Source of the DNA: Spironucleus salmonicida | Taxonomy: Eukaryota > Fornicata > Diplomonadida > Hexamitidae | Direction: 5' to 3' | NCBI GenBank assembly: GCA_000497125.2 | Contig: CM035321.1 | Location: forward strand, 628,001 to 692,000 | DNA length: 64,000 bases | Shown here: piece by piece, positions 51,617-61,965 of the stretch | Numbering within the stretch: the stretch's first letter is position 1 | How the letters are laid out: each line of letters begins with the position of its first letter | Program-made: the position numbers and the translations under genes | Notes under the pieces: generated by a model | What the model saw: the letters and a program-made list of their open reading frames with translations, nothing else | Told to the model about the DNA's origin: nothing | Databases searched by the model: none

Positions 51617-52467
51617 CAGTTTGGTACTTATTATTTGTTGCGCAGCCTGACTGCATAAGGCTTGTGAGATGGTTGGGAATTGGTTACGCAAGGAATTTGT
51701 TGGAATGGGATGTGGAGAATGTCTAGTAATAATATAATTATATTTGATCCATTTTATGCAACATAATATATTTATTCCTTAATTGGATTAATTCTTAGAA
51801 ATAAATAAATTATTTTTTATAAAGTGCTATATGTTATATACACTTCCTATTCACATATGATGCCAAAATTTATTTATTATCATATTAGGTTATCTGGAAT
51901 TTCTATTATAAAAATATATAAAGCATTTAGATTTTTATAAAGTATGTATTATTATTGTTCATTTTTACGCTAGAATATCTAAATATAAATTAAAATAGCT
52001 AAATATGATAGTTTAGAATACTGCCCATTTTAATAGACTCTTATTTAATCTAATATTATTTATAATACTAAAATATGTCCAGATTGACATATTAATAATT
52101 TCAGGTTTAAATCATTATTTGAACGAAAAATTTATCTGATGATTACATTAAACCTCTTTATCACTATACCTTTAATTACATAGAATTTGAATTTCTAATA
52201 TCTAGGGATATCTTGTGTAAACTTATATACGAGTCAAAAATAATGGATGTATCATAAAAAATTATCAAAATTTAATTATTTTGCATATCATTTAAAATTA
52301 TATATCAACTTGAATTCAACCTATTCTACTCAGTTAAGATGCAGCGACCATCTTAATCTAGAAATTATATTTTAAATAATAATAGCAAAACTTAACTTTT
52401 ACTAAAGTTAATGTTGATAATTATCTCAATATAACTCTATCTTTGTGCTTTAACTATACCATACCCA
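51617..52467. other. AT-rich intergenic region
   Basis: AT-rich DNA between CRMP-C and the left edge of duplication copy 2. No gene seen. Confidence 0.5.
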
Positions 52468-52471
52468 CGCG

Positions 52472-52741
52472 ATGATGGGCGCGGTGGTGGCTAGGACGGT
52501 CGAGATGCTGTGCCGCTACCAGCCCCACTTCACGGTCTGGGCGAACAGGATTGTGCCGTTCCGGGATGGGGAAGCGGGGTTTCAGCCGCTGCTGGACTGG
52601 GCCTTCCACGCGCAGGGGCTGGTAGAGATGGTGCGCAGGATGCGGTACGACAGCAGGGGTCGTACGGTGCTGAAGCACGTCGACTGGTTCGAGCGCAGCG
52701 TGCGGCCGCTCGGGTTCGAGTTCCCCCGCTGCGGCGGCTGA
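52472..52741 (+). CDS. 5'-truncated copy of the 106-aa protein, 89 aa from an internal Met
   Basis: The duplication edge removes the first 17 codons of the gene at 32094, but ATG 52472 (MMGAVVART) is the first codon after the junction and could start an 89-aa product ending at the same TGA. Differences from copy 1 are mostly synonymous, so it may still be, or until recently was, constrained. Confidence 0.5.
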   Translation: MMGAVVARTVEMLCRYQPHFTVWANRIVPFRDGEAGFQPLLDWAFHAQGLVEMVRRMRYDSRGRTVLKHVDWFERSVRPLGFEFPRCGG

Positions 52742-54803
52742 GTGAGGAGCAGAGTCACTGGCAACGGTGCGCGCATAAGCATTTCCACGTGTTCAAAACG
52801 CTTACTAGCAGCATTTGCATCAGCATAGCTCACTATCTTCCGCCATAGAAATGAAACTCAGGAGGCTCATCTGCTCTAGCTATGAGTCTTCCTATAGAAT
52901 AGAGCATCCGAATGTTTGATTCTTATTGAGCAGTTACAGCTTATCCGTGACATTAGGTGCAGGGTGGGTTGGTTACTGTGCGACCTAGACTATATGAGAC
53001 CATCCGAGGCCCATTTCTAATTTATTCAATTATTACTAGTATCTTTCAATATACATAATTTTTAATATTTAAACTGTATCGAATCTGCACTTAAGTATAC
53101 GACATAGTCGCAAATTAGCGAGCCAATGTGATGCATATTTTACAGCGAGATTCCTTTAATTTTTAATTAATACCGTATTGCAACCTAGTACTAAACATAT
53201 ATGTGCTGAGTTACTACATGTACTGTTGCTAGAAATTTACTATGGCGAACTCTTACGTTGGCCATCACGCAAGTAAGTAGTTTGAAAATACCCACCTAAA
53301 GAATACGAGTGCGGCTGCACAAGACTATTGCTTTGTTCCGGATCACAGATATTCCAGTATTATGCTGTAATCCCATAGTAAAGGTATACGGCTAACAACT
53401 TTCCCAATTCCCGCTAGCACCCCAATAATGCCAAAGCAGTTTTCGGGGATTCCCGCTGTAAACCTTTCAGCCAGTATACGCACCGCTGCACTTCCGAGAG
53501 ATAGCAATGGGTGCTGGCACCTGGAGGTCCTCGGTCAGGGGTTTAAGTGAACGGGCAGCTGACTAATGGGTCAAACAAGAGCGGTTGCATACGCGCAGTA
53601 AGGTACTATTATCTCACCGCCTCGACCTTGCAAGGGGCAGCTAGGCGCGCAGTCAAACACTGTATCCCGGCAGCCCCATGGACGCTCGCCTAGCTCAGCA
53701 TGCCCGTTATGGCCTGTGCTATTTTGTTGCTGCGCCCTAATAAAGCGCTGCTGACGACTTATGCTATGAGGTCATCCCATAAGGCAGCCTTTCGCTGTCA
53801 GAGACCTCACTGGTAGCAGTTGGAACTGGGCAATGCGCAGTCGGGCCATGCTAGGGATGGGAGCCAGCGACTGGACAGCGAAAAGTACTTCTGGGCGTTG
53901 CAAAAGAATGAATATGCTTCTGGAACTGGGCTGCAGTTAGAATATCCCCAACTTCAGTACTCTCCCGCAGCATCTCCAGACTATCATCCCGCACCAACCA
54001 TGGTCTTCTAAAGACAGATAGCAAAATCCTAGATCGCAGGTTTGGCTCTCTCGTGCTGGACAGTTCCTGGGCAAGGGAGCTTCGCAGCTGTCCCACCCAG
54101 ATGCCGATATACGGTATTGCGTTGGGCTGGTTTACAGTAGCCTGCTGAAGGACTGCACGCGGCGTCCTCTTCGAGCCATGGGGGTGGGGAGGAAGCTAGG
54201 GGAGTACGGCCGCGCCCTATTACTAAAGATAGCCAGGTGTCATGCTGCCAGCCCGGCCAGTGCAAGTGCAAGTGTCCGCCCTCTCACGCATCGCCAAAAC
54301 TCAGCTCTTCGTCGTCCTCCTCGGAGTCGGACGCGCGCGCGAAGTCGCTGGCGGCCGACGTGTTTTCGAGGGCGCTTCCGAAGAGCGCGGGGGGCATTGT
54401 GGAGTGGGCAGAAACTTCGGCTAGGGTGGACGAGGGCGAGGGCACAGAGAAACTGCAGGACGAAGTGCGTATTGCGTGGCATGGGATGCTACCCGGACAG
54501 CTAAACGCACGGCACGGTGTGGCGGCCACGAAAGTGCTTGACGCAGACTAAGCAATCGTTGTATTTAATTCCGTAAAGTGGAAATGGTATATTACCTTGG
54601 CCGGACGATCCACGCCGATTTGAAAAACTCAAAATCTATTTCCACCTAGGGCACTGGCAGGCCGGTCTGGCTAGAAAACAGTCACCTCACTCGCGCATCC
54701 AGCTCCGTGGCGAGCCAGCTGGCGGCACGATAGAATGGTACCCGCACCAGCACAGAGGCTCGGCCGAGATGAAGTGCCATGTCCAGCGCGCAGGCCACCC
54801 GGC
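52742..54803. other. Intergenic part of duplication copy 2
   Basis: Counterpart of 32415-34476. In this copy a TGA present in copy 1 (about 33778) is absent, leaving a longer plus-strand frame from about 53768, but it has no recognisable domain. I call no gene. Confidence 0.5.
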
Positions 54804-55463
54804 TCACCCCAGGGAGCTGAAGCCCAGCCGCCCGTCGCGGCTCTTCGCCATCCCGCCGAAGTCCCGCTCCAGGTAGTCCGCCTCCTCGATGATCGCGATC
54901 CTGCCCAGCACGCTGCGGCCGCGCGTGAGGTTGCGCAGGAAGTTGAAGCTCATCTTCTCGCGCGAGAACTTGTACACCGGCGTGTAGTCCATCTACTGGT
55001 CCAGGTTCTTGGTGAGGGTGTAGAGGATCGCCAGCTTGAGGTCCTGTATCTCGAACACCTTGTCCAGCAGCACCGAGGACACCAGCCGCGTGCGGTTCGC
55101 GTCCTTGGCGAGCACCTTCGTCATGTCCATCAGCGCGCCCAGCTCCTCCACCACCTGGGGCGCGATCTCGACTTTCTGCATCAGCGGTGAGCAGGGCGGC
55201 TCGCTCTTGGAAAAGCTCGCCTGGCTGCCGAAGCTCTGCCGCTCGCACTCGGCCTGCACCGGCCGCGATATGAGCGCCGCCAGCGAGGCCTGGTCCGTCT
55301 GGGCGGCGAGGGCGGCCGTTTCCACAGCGTCGGTCTGGACGCCGGCGGTGACCGTCTGGGGGCACAGCTTCAGCTGGCTGACGGCGGTCTCCAGCTGCTG
55401 GATCCGGAGGTTCTTGTCCAGGTCCGCCTGCTTGTAGATATCGAGCTCCTGCTGGGCGTCCAT
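54804..55463 (-). CDS. Coiled-coil protein, copy 2, 219 aa
   Basis: Minus strand, ATG 55463 to TGA 54804. It is the same protein as 34477-35169 minus 11 residues, the result of a 33-bp deletion between two TCAGC repeats. It has TAG at 54993-54995 where copy 1 has CAG, which is silent if TAG is Gln and a nonsense mutation otherwise. A few amino-acid changes lie in the Thr/Ala-rich linker. Reading frame and both ends are intact. Confidence 0.78.
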
Positions 55464-55690
55464 TTGGAGCGGGGAAGAATGGCGATTGCGTCTCGGGTCG
55501 CAGTAGTGCGGGATAGAAGGGGAAGCATATCCGTCCAGTAATTGGCGTGGAAGCGTGCCGCACGCCCTGCGCTCGCCAGACTCTTGCAGGGGTTCGCCCA
55601 GGCACCGCAGCAGCTCCAAGCTAGTTCAGCCGGCGACTATGAGAGCAAGGTGGAAATACAGCTGCCGAGATGGTATTGCTATTTTCATAT

Positions 55691-55701
55691 TATATAGTAT
55701 A
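55691..55701 (+). promoter_or_regulatory. TATATAGTATA element upstream of a microprotein (copy 2)
   Basis: Same element and spacing as in copy 1 (35397-35407). Confidence 0.55.
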
Positions 55702-55723
55702 TTTGTGATAGTGCTGCTTCAGC

Positions 55724-55795
55724 ATGGTGCGCCACGAGTACCTGGAGCGGTACTAGAGAGTCCGGCTACTGCCGTATTTCTGCAGTCAAGAATGA
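55724..55795 (+). CDS. Conserved 23-aa microprotein (copy 2)
   Basis: ATG 55724 to TGA 55793. The peptide is identical to copy 1 despite three base changes in 69 coding bases, all at synonymous positions. One TAG is read as Gln. It converges on the 102-aa gene with a 6-bp gap. Confidence 0.55.
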
Positions 55796-55801
55796 TAATA
55801 G

Positions 55802-56110
55802 TCAGTCTGCTGGTAGCCTGAATACCAGCTTCTCGTTGCTCTTCGTATCGTCTAAGTTCAAGTCGTCGAGATCACTAAGGACATCTTTTAATAAATCCTT
55901 GCTATTACTCTTACCAATCTGACCATAGTATCTTGGAGTTACAGATTTCATTGAATTAAGGCTTATAGGAGGTAATGGAGCTTTCAATTTAAGAAAAGAA
56001 AAATCTTCTATAGTTTTTGATTTTTTAGGATAATTTGCTTTAGGAACATATGGCTCATCAATGCTATTTATTACGTCTTGGTGTAATGTTTAGATACAAT
56101 TAGCTCCCAT
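55802..56110 (-). CDS. Hypothetical protein, 102 aa (complete copy)
   Basis: Minus strand, ATG 56110 (MGANCIQTLHQDV) to TGA 55802, with one TAA as Gln. The N-terminal MGANC resembles a start that could be myristoylated or palmitoylated (Gly 2, Cys 5), which is an inference. The middle is Pro- and Lys-rich (PKANYPKKSK, LKAPLPPISL), and the C-terminal third is acidic (VLSDLDDLNLDDT). Copy 1 at 35508 lacks the first third. The function is unknown. Confidence 0.72.
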
Positions 56111-56575
56111 TTACTAATCTTAATTAATCATATAATCTAATATATTATAAGTTATAATAACAATTATATATAAAGTGTCTTCTATCTACATTTTAAGTAC
56201 TATGAAATAAGAAATAAATGATATTCCTGATCAAAAAGTATATTAGTTTTAATTATAAGTGTATTGATAGTAACTGTATGAAAGTATCTAAAATATTAAA
56301 TTTAAGTAGAATAAATTTACGGGTTTCGGTCAATTGAATTTAGTAAATTTTATATATTAAATTAAGTAATCGAGTTCTACAAAATAGTTACGATTCCCGT
56401 CTAAATTACTATGATTAATTTTATTAGTAATATTGTTAATGCATATAATATTAAAAACAAGCTAATATTATTTTTATGGAAGTATAATATATAATAATTA
56501 GTCTTATTTATCAGATTAATTTTAATTTTATATAATAATTATTATATATATATTAGTATCATATTAAATTTTAGA
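56111..56575. other. AT-rich intergenic region
   Basis: Divergent AT-rich spacer; no feature supported. Confidence 0.45.
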
Positions 56576-56911
56576 ATGGACCCAATGTCTCTTTCAGACT
56601 TAATTCCTCCTCAATCTGTTAGAGACTCTTTAATATAGCAATTAAATACATAAACATCAATGATTAAGTCAAAATAAGAATTTTATATTAAATATCAGTA
56701 GCTTTAGGAAGTTATAGCATAATAACAAGATTAATTTGCTTAAGCAGCAGGTATACTTGGAGGTGTTGACTTAGTTTAAAGATTTTCAAATCTTAGTCGA
56801 TAGTATATGCTAAATTTGAAACGAAAATCAATTCTAAACAAATTAGTTGAGATAGACTTACTTCCTGAAGATAGTGATTTGCTGGAAGAAGAAGATGAAC
56901 TAAAATAGTGA
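56576..56911 (+). CDS. Hypothetical coiled-coil protein, 111 aa
   Basis: ATG 56576 (MDPMSLSDLIPPQ) to TGA 56909 with many TAR codons. A Gln-rich helical centre (YQQLQEVIAQQQDQFAQ) is followed by a Lys/Arg stretch and a strongly acidic end (LPEDSDLLEEEDELKQ). No family is recognised. Confidence 0.7.
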
Positions 56912-57272
56912 TTTGTTTCCTGCTGTCCTTAAATTACATAGTTTGGTATAGTATTTATTTTAAAAAGAGTTAAATCCATAATAGAATCTTAATTCTAATC
57001 CACATTAGTTTTTATTAATTGTAAATTTATCTTAGAATGCAGTAAACCACTTAAATTCAATGATATTTAATCAAATCCTAGACGAATACTATAATGCAAG
57101 TATCTCAATGTTGGAAATTGTTATCATTTGCTACTCAATTACTATAAATTTCTAATTTATATATAATATTACCTAGTTCTAAATTTTAAAGTAATAACAA
57201 TTATCTATTATTATACACTAATATTTGTAATTTTTAACTCCTTTTACTCTTCTAAAAATATCAACCAGTCAC
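56912..57272. other. AT-rich convergent intergenic region
   Basis: AT-rich; nothing supported. Confidence 0.45.
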
Positions 57273-57854
57273 TCAGCAACACCCAAAAAAACTATTTTTT
57301 TTCTCCTAGACCACGACATGCGTGACCTGCACGGGCTTCTGCGGCTCCTTCTTATTTGCGATTATCATATTTTCAACCAGTGCCTCGAATGCGCTTTGGA
57401 CCTGCGCGCCGGAGAGGCTGGAAACGCTGAAAAACTTCATCCCGAAGCGCGCGCAGAACGAATCGATTTCGGCCTGCGGGACCTACTGTTCGAGGTCATT
57501 CTTGTTCCCCACAAGCACCTTCACGACTCGCTCGTTCACGTGGTGGTCAGCGCGCAGCATCCACTTCTCGACACCTCGCATCGCACCTGACTCTGAAAGG
57601 TCGAAAACGAGCAGTACGCCGTGCGCACCACGGTAGTACGACTGCACGATATTCTCGAACTTCTCCTGTCCCGCAGTATCCCAGAGCTGCAACTTGATCG
57701 TAAGGTTCTGGAAATTCACGGTTTTGATTCGGTAGTCTACGCCGATTGTGGAATGGAAAATCGGATTGAAGGTATTATCTGCGTATCTGAGCAATAGTGA
57801 GGATTTTCCAGCCGCGGAGTCACCTATTATGAGCGTTTTGAACACGTAATCCAT
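57273..57854 (-). CDS. Rab-family small GTPase, 193 aa
   Basis: Minus strand, ATG 57854 to TGA 57273. The G motifs are GDSAAGKS (11-18), Thr 36 in the switch I HSTIGVD, WDTAGQE (58-64) with the Rab-type FENI following, and NKND (117-120). The usual SAK motif is replaced by SSLSG, which is unusual and may affect guanine binding. The C-terminus ends in FFGCC, a double-cysteine geranylgeranylation site reached only by reading TAG codons as Gln, so the code explains the lipid anchor. Most similar in style to Rab1/Rab8-type exocytic Rabs, but the subfamily is not certain. A TATATAGTATA element lies 18 bp upstream. Confidence 0.93.
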
Positions 57855-57872
57855 TCTTGATAAAGATAATTA

Positions 57873-57883
57873 TATACTATATA
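57873..57883 (-). promoter_or_regulatory. TATATAGTATA element upstream of Rab
   Basis: Exact TATATAGTATA on the minus strand, ending 18 bp before ATG 57854. Confidence 0.55.
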
Positions 57884-58024
57884 ATAATGATAATATATTC
57901 CAACTGTTAAATATAATATGTATTACTATATAATAATTGTAGTAATTTTCATCCGGAATTTAATCCTAGATTCAACATAATTCAGCTTTTTATTCATTCT
58001 CTACACAAATTATCATTACGAGAA

Positions 58025-58177
58025 ATGGCATCTCTGCAAATCGTAATCTGGGCGTCTTTACTAGTAATCTGCTATATAGCAGCTAACCATATCACGAATT
58101 TCCGCCTAAATCGATTAGCACATTTTCTAAACCAGAGAGCTGGCCCAGAGCTCCTCCAATAACTATAACTCCCGTGA
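58025..58177 (+). CDS. Small membrane protein, 50 aa
   Basis: ATG 58025 (MASLQIVIWASLLVICYIA) to TGA 58175, with two TAA codons near the end. An N-terminal hydrophobic segment of about 18 residues serves as signal anchor or signal peptide; a basic, Asn-containing remainder follows. It converges on the cysteine-rich gene with a 12-bp gap. The function is unknown. Confidence 0.5.
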
Positions 58178-58189
58178 AATCTAACAGAA

Positions 58190-58423
58190 TCAACTCACAC
58201 TGTGCGCGCACATGTCGCTATCGTGCAAAATCTGTGCGCAGTAAAATGCGGTTTCGGCCTCTGCGCAGAAGCAGTTCGCGCTGCAATTTTCAGGCTTGCA
58301 AATGCCGTCCGAGCCCAGCTGGAAATTGTCAATACAAAGATTGCAGTTTCGGTCAATTCGCGCGTTCTAGTCGCTGCAGATCGGGTAGGAGAATGTCAGC
58401 GCCGTGATAAGCGCTGTGATCAT
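58190..58423 (-). CDS. Small secreted cysteine-rich protein, 77 aa
   Basis: Minus strand, ATG 58423 (MITALITALTFSYPICS) to TGA 58190, with one TAG. A signal peptide with a likely cut after about residue 15 precedes a compact domain with ten or so cysteines (NCNLC, CKPENCSANCFC, CAQ, MCA). It lacks a membrane segment, so it is probably secreted or stored in vesicles. It does not share the CRMP C-terminus. The pattern resembles small disulfide-rich or EGF-like domains, but I cannot assign a family. Confidence 0.65.
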
Positions 58424-58575
58424 TTTTGAATATGTCGGTTTAGTTCGAGTATAATAAATATAAATGTATGAATATAATAGAGTATATAATGTATAATAAT
58501 GTATTTAAATTATTTATATGTAAATTTATTTATATATAGTATTAGTATATAATAATAATATTGTTATCAGCAATG

Positions 58576-59541
58576 TCACTCCACTGCAAATTTTCTACCG
58601 TTTTTATGCCATTTGCATGCATCCATGACGATGTCTTTCAAATCGTATTTCGGGCTCCAGCCTAGCACACTACGCGCTTTAGCGTTTTCGGCAACCAGGA
58701 AGTCAGGATCGCCATCACGTCTGTTTTGAATTTGGAAATTACCAGGAATGCATTTTTGTATCTCGCTCACCACCTCCAGGACACTGTAACCCTCTGCACT
58801 GCCTAAATTGTAAACCTCGAGACCGCGCTGGCAGTTTCGTCCTAAAATTCTCTGAGCGGCCAAAACGTGCGCATCGGCCAGATCGCGCACGTGAATGTAA
58901 TCGCGTACGCATGTTCCATCTTTTGTGGCGTAGTCTGAACCGAAAACATCGCATTTCTGCCCCTGCAAGAAGCGTTCACATACGCAGGGCACGAGGTGCG
59001 TTTCCGGATCGTGCAACTCTCCAACGCCGTCTCCGGCACCTCCGGCGTTAAAGTAACGCAGAGCGACAGAGTCACAGTCCACGCAGCGCAGCATCTGCTC
59101 TATCACGTGCTTGGACACACCGTAGGGGTTTATGGGCGCTGGCGCTATATCCTCAGTTATCTTCTCGCTGCGCACACCGTACACGGCCGCAGTGGAGGAG
59201 AAAACGAGTTTTTTGACACCAACAGTTTCCATGGCTTTAAGGAGTTGAACTGCGCCGCAGATGTTATTATCAAAGTATTTGATCGGGTTTGACACTGACT
59301 CAGAGACGAGCGAAAAGGCGCATAGGTGCACTATTAGCACTATTCCATGAGTTTTAAGTGTGTGTACCATCAGTTAGTGGTCCAGGACGTCGCCTTTAAC
59401 GAACTTGGCTATTTTGGGAAGAGATTCCTAGTGTCCGGTCGAGAGGTTGTCGTAGATAACCACATCAAACCCGGCACGTATAAAAGCCCGCGCTACAAAG
59501 GACCCTATGTAGCCTGCACCGCCTGCTACCAAAATTGACAT
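58576..59541 (-). CDS. galE: UDP-glucose 4-epimerase, 321 aa
   Basis: Minus strand, ATG 59541 to TGA 58576. An extended short-chain dehydrogenase that interconverts UDP-glucose and UDP-galactose (or the N-acetyl forms) with bound NAD. The Rossmann motif GGAGYIGS is at 7-14, DNLSTGH follows, the catalytic SST is near 115-117, and Tyr 140-x-x-x-Lys 144 lies in YGVSK. RDYIHVRDLA and the sugar-binding ALRYFNAGGA are conserved. The first 57 residues are reached only by reading one TAG and one TAA as Gln. It may supply sugars for cyst wall or surface glycans, by analogy with Giardia. Confidence 0.95.
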
Positions 59542-60163
59542 TTTAAATCTAGAAATAATTCATATATTAATATTATACAGTAATAATGCGATAATACGTT
59601 TTTTATTGTTTCTTGTAGATGGTTTGTAGATGAGATTAAGTAAATTTGGGATGTATTATGTTGGAATATGAGGATTCAATAATAAAGTAACTAGTATTCT
59701 CTGAAAGCTGAATAATTTTCGGTTTTTGGCGGCATAAATAAAATTTAAGGTAGAGCAGAAGTTTAGAAGTAGTTATACTTTTATTATATATTAATTGATG
59801 GAGAATTGCTTAATGTTGAAGTATTAATACTTAACTTTTAAGTATAATAAATGTAAATATTGTATTACAAAATGTGATTTAGAAATATAATAAGTTATAT
59901 TGTAGATAATATAAATGTTTTAATTAAGCTAAATTTAATTGCATTTGTTATACCAACTTTATATTGTCTCTATTATATGTATTGTACTGTATATTTATAA
60001 CATATTTTATAATTAAGTATTATATATTTAGATTAAATAAGTAGTATAAATCAGCATTAGTGTAGACAACTATTTAACTCTCCTTAAACTACTCGCTAAG
60101 TTATTTAAGAATAATATAAAGAATAATATAATATCATTAAAAGTTTTAATTACCACTTCTTAT
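59542..60163. other. AT-rich intergenic region
   Basis: AT-rich, nothing supported. Confidence 0.45.
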
Positions 60164-60388
60164 ATGTTACCTACTTCAGACTACATCGAGATATCGACTG
60201 TCACTATTTAATAAAAAACACTTCATGTAGTTAGAGACGCTATAATGATAACATAAAAAATGCGTGAGAGCAATGTCAAAGTGAAAATGATTAATGTCTT
60301 TAAAATAATTAAATAAAATTATCCTGATGATTTTTAATATTTTGGTGTTTATTATTTAGCCATAAAGCGAAGTTTGCAGATTAAATGA
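60164..60388 (+). CDS. Hypothetical protein, 74 aa
   Basis: ATG 60164 (MLPTSDYIEISTV) to TGA 60386 with TAA codons. The product has a natural residue mix (RDAIMITQKMRESN, YPDDFQYFGVYY) and a basic end. No family; it could be a small regulatory protein. It is the shorter kind of frame for which chance cannot be excluded. Confidence 0.5.
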
Positions 60389-60462
60389 TGTTTTGCTGAT
60401 AAAACTGTCTTGAAGAGACGTAATGATTTTGTTAGTTTGTATTTTTAATATAATAAAGTTAA

Positions 60463-60897
60463 TCAGTGGGAACAGCCGCAATCTTCACCATGTTGATGAT
60501 CGTGCTTTTAAAGTTGCTCATCGCTAACTGAAATGAGCTCGACATCAAAAGTAAGATTTGAACGTGCAGGAATTACAGGTGGCATACCTTCAGCTCCATA
60601 AGCCATTTACCAAGGGATAATTAATTTAGAACGTTCACCGATTGTCATCTTAAGTACTTCTTAATCCCAGCCCTCAATAACTTAACCTACACCAACTTAA
60701 AATTCGAAAGGCTCTTTTCTATCTCTGGAGGAATCAAATTTTTATCCAGTGCTAAGGGTACCAGTATAATGTACGGTTACGAATTAACCAGGTTTTGGGC
60801 AAGCAGTATTTTCACTTGCCTTAATCAAGGTCTTTACAACTGTTGGGGCTTTTGGCTGTTTAGCAGCTTTACGTGCAAGGTTACGGGGGAAAGGCAT
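60463..60897 (-). CDS. FKBP-type peptidyl-prolyl isomerase, 144 aa
   Basis: Minus strand, ATG 60897 to TGA 60463. FKBP fold: VTVHYTGTLSTG, KFDSSRDRKEPFEF, VIEGWD, GERSKLIIPWQMAYG and NLTFDVELI are all present, including the Tyr, Asp, Phe, Val-Ile and Trp of the active pocket. An N-terminal basic extension and a His/Cys-rich tail (KHDHQHGEDCGCSH) flank the domain; the tail could bind metal, as in bacterial SlyD, which is an inference. Six TAA codons, several in conserved positions (for example GQVIEGWDQ), are Gln. It is a protein-folding enzyme of the cytosol or nucleus, with no signal peptide. Confidence 0.95.
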
Positions 60898-61063
60898 TTC
60901 AAAGAATAGAAATGAATAAATATTAATTTATTATTCAAATATATAATTTATATTGTGTTTCATTATAATACAATAATAATTTATTTTAATTATATAATAA
61001 TATATTATTTTAATATGAAATTATATTGATATTAAATTTATATTAAAAATATAAGTAATAAAA

Positions 61064-61264
61064 ATGAAAGATATATATTCAGTAGAGTCTTCTCTTAATT
61101 CAATTAGTTCAAACATATTTTCTAAGAAAAACGATAATTCAATATTGTAAAGAACATAAAATGTTAGTGAGGAATCCTATTCCTTTGATAATGACTCTTC
61201 AAGTAGTTTAACAGCTTTCTATGATAATCTAATTAACTTTAGTTAGGCTGATCCAAGTTAGTGA
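61064..61264 (+). CDS. Hypothetical Ser/Asn-rich protein, 66 aa
   Basis: ATG 61064 (MKDIYSVESSLNSIS) to TGA 61262 with four TAR codons. Ser/Asn/Asp-rich and probably disordered (SYSFDNDSSSSLTAF). No motif; small size limits confidence. Confidence 0.5.
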
Positions 61265-61719
61265 GTTTAGTTATCAAAACCATTTTAAATTTTTACGGTT
61301 ATATTAAAGTATTGCATGTAATTAACCTGTAAAAATATTATTATTTCAAACTAGTAATTGTAGTTAGATTGCGAAAATTATAGTGTATATTAGAAAATTC
61401 TATTTAATCAGGTAAATAACGTATTTATATAGGATAAAATATTAGAAATGGTATATTTTATTTATATTATAAATATAATGCACCTGTAAAATTATGTTTC
61501 GCTAATCTAAGGACCATTACAAGGTTTATAATAAAATATAATTATAATTAATAGAAACATCTGCTGCAAATATTGACTATAAATTAATATTAATTAATAA
61601 TAATTAAAAATTAGGTTTAATAAAACAATTATAAATAACTAGTTAATATAAAATAGAATATTAAAAAAATGAATATTAGACTTAATTAGCTTTCAAAAAT
61701 CAAATAGTAGTAAATTAAG
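61265..61719. other. AT-rich intergenic region
   Basis: AT-rich, nothing supported. Confidence 0.45.
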
Positions 61720-61893
61720 ATGGCTAAGATCTAGTCACGCATAAACATCAATCCAAATGACATTCACGGCTCGGAAGAAATCGGAATGGTTGTAAAATGC
61801 AGCTCTGGTTACTATTTTACAGGCAGAAGAAGATAACATAGAATAAATGACTTAAATCCGATTGGAGAGATATTAATGAGATTTAACTAGTGA
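61720..61893 (+). CDS. Hypothetical protein, 57 aa
   Basis: ATG 61720 (MAKIQSRININPND) to TGA 61891 with three TAR codons. The residue mix is natural (HGSEEIGMVVKCSSGYYF, then GRRRQHRINDL). No recognised family. It ends 73 bp before the ankyrin-type gene on the same strand. Confidence 0.5.
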
Positions 61894-61965
61894 ATTATAA
61901 ATGCCAAATTTTTACATATATTTACTTTATTATATCCAATTAGATATATCAACTACTTTATCAAA

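Larger units (their letters stand above)
52468..56008. repeat. 3.6-kb direct duplication, copy 2
   Basis: Matches 32142-35714. It is slightly shorter because of small indels, including a 33-bp in-frame deletion in the coiled-coil gene. The right edge continues into the complete 102-aa gene, so this copy seems to retain the original right flank, while copy 1 retains the original left flank. Confidence 0.93.
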
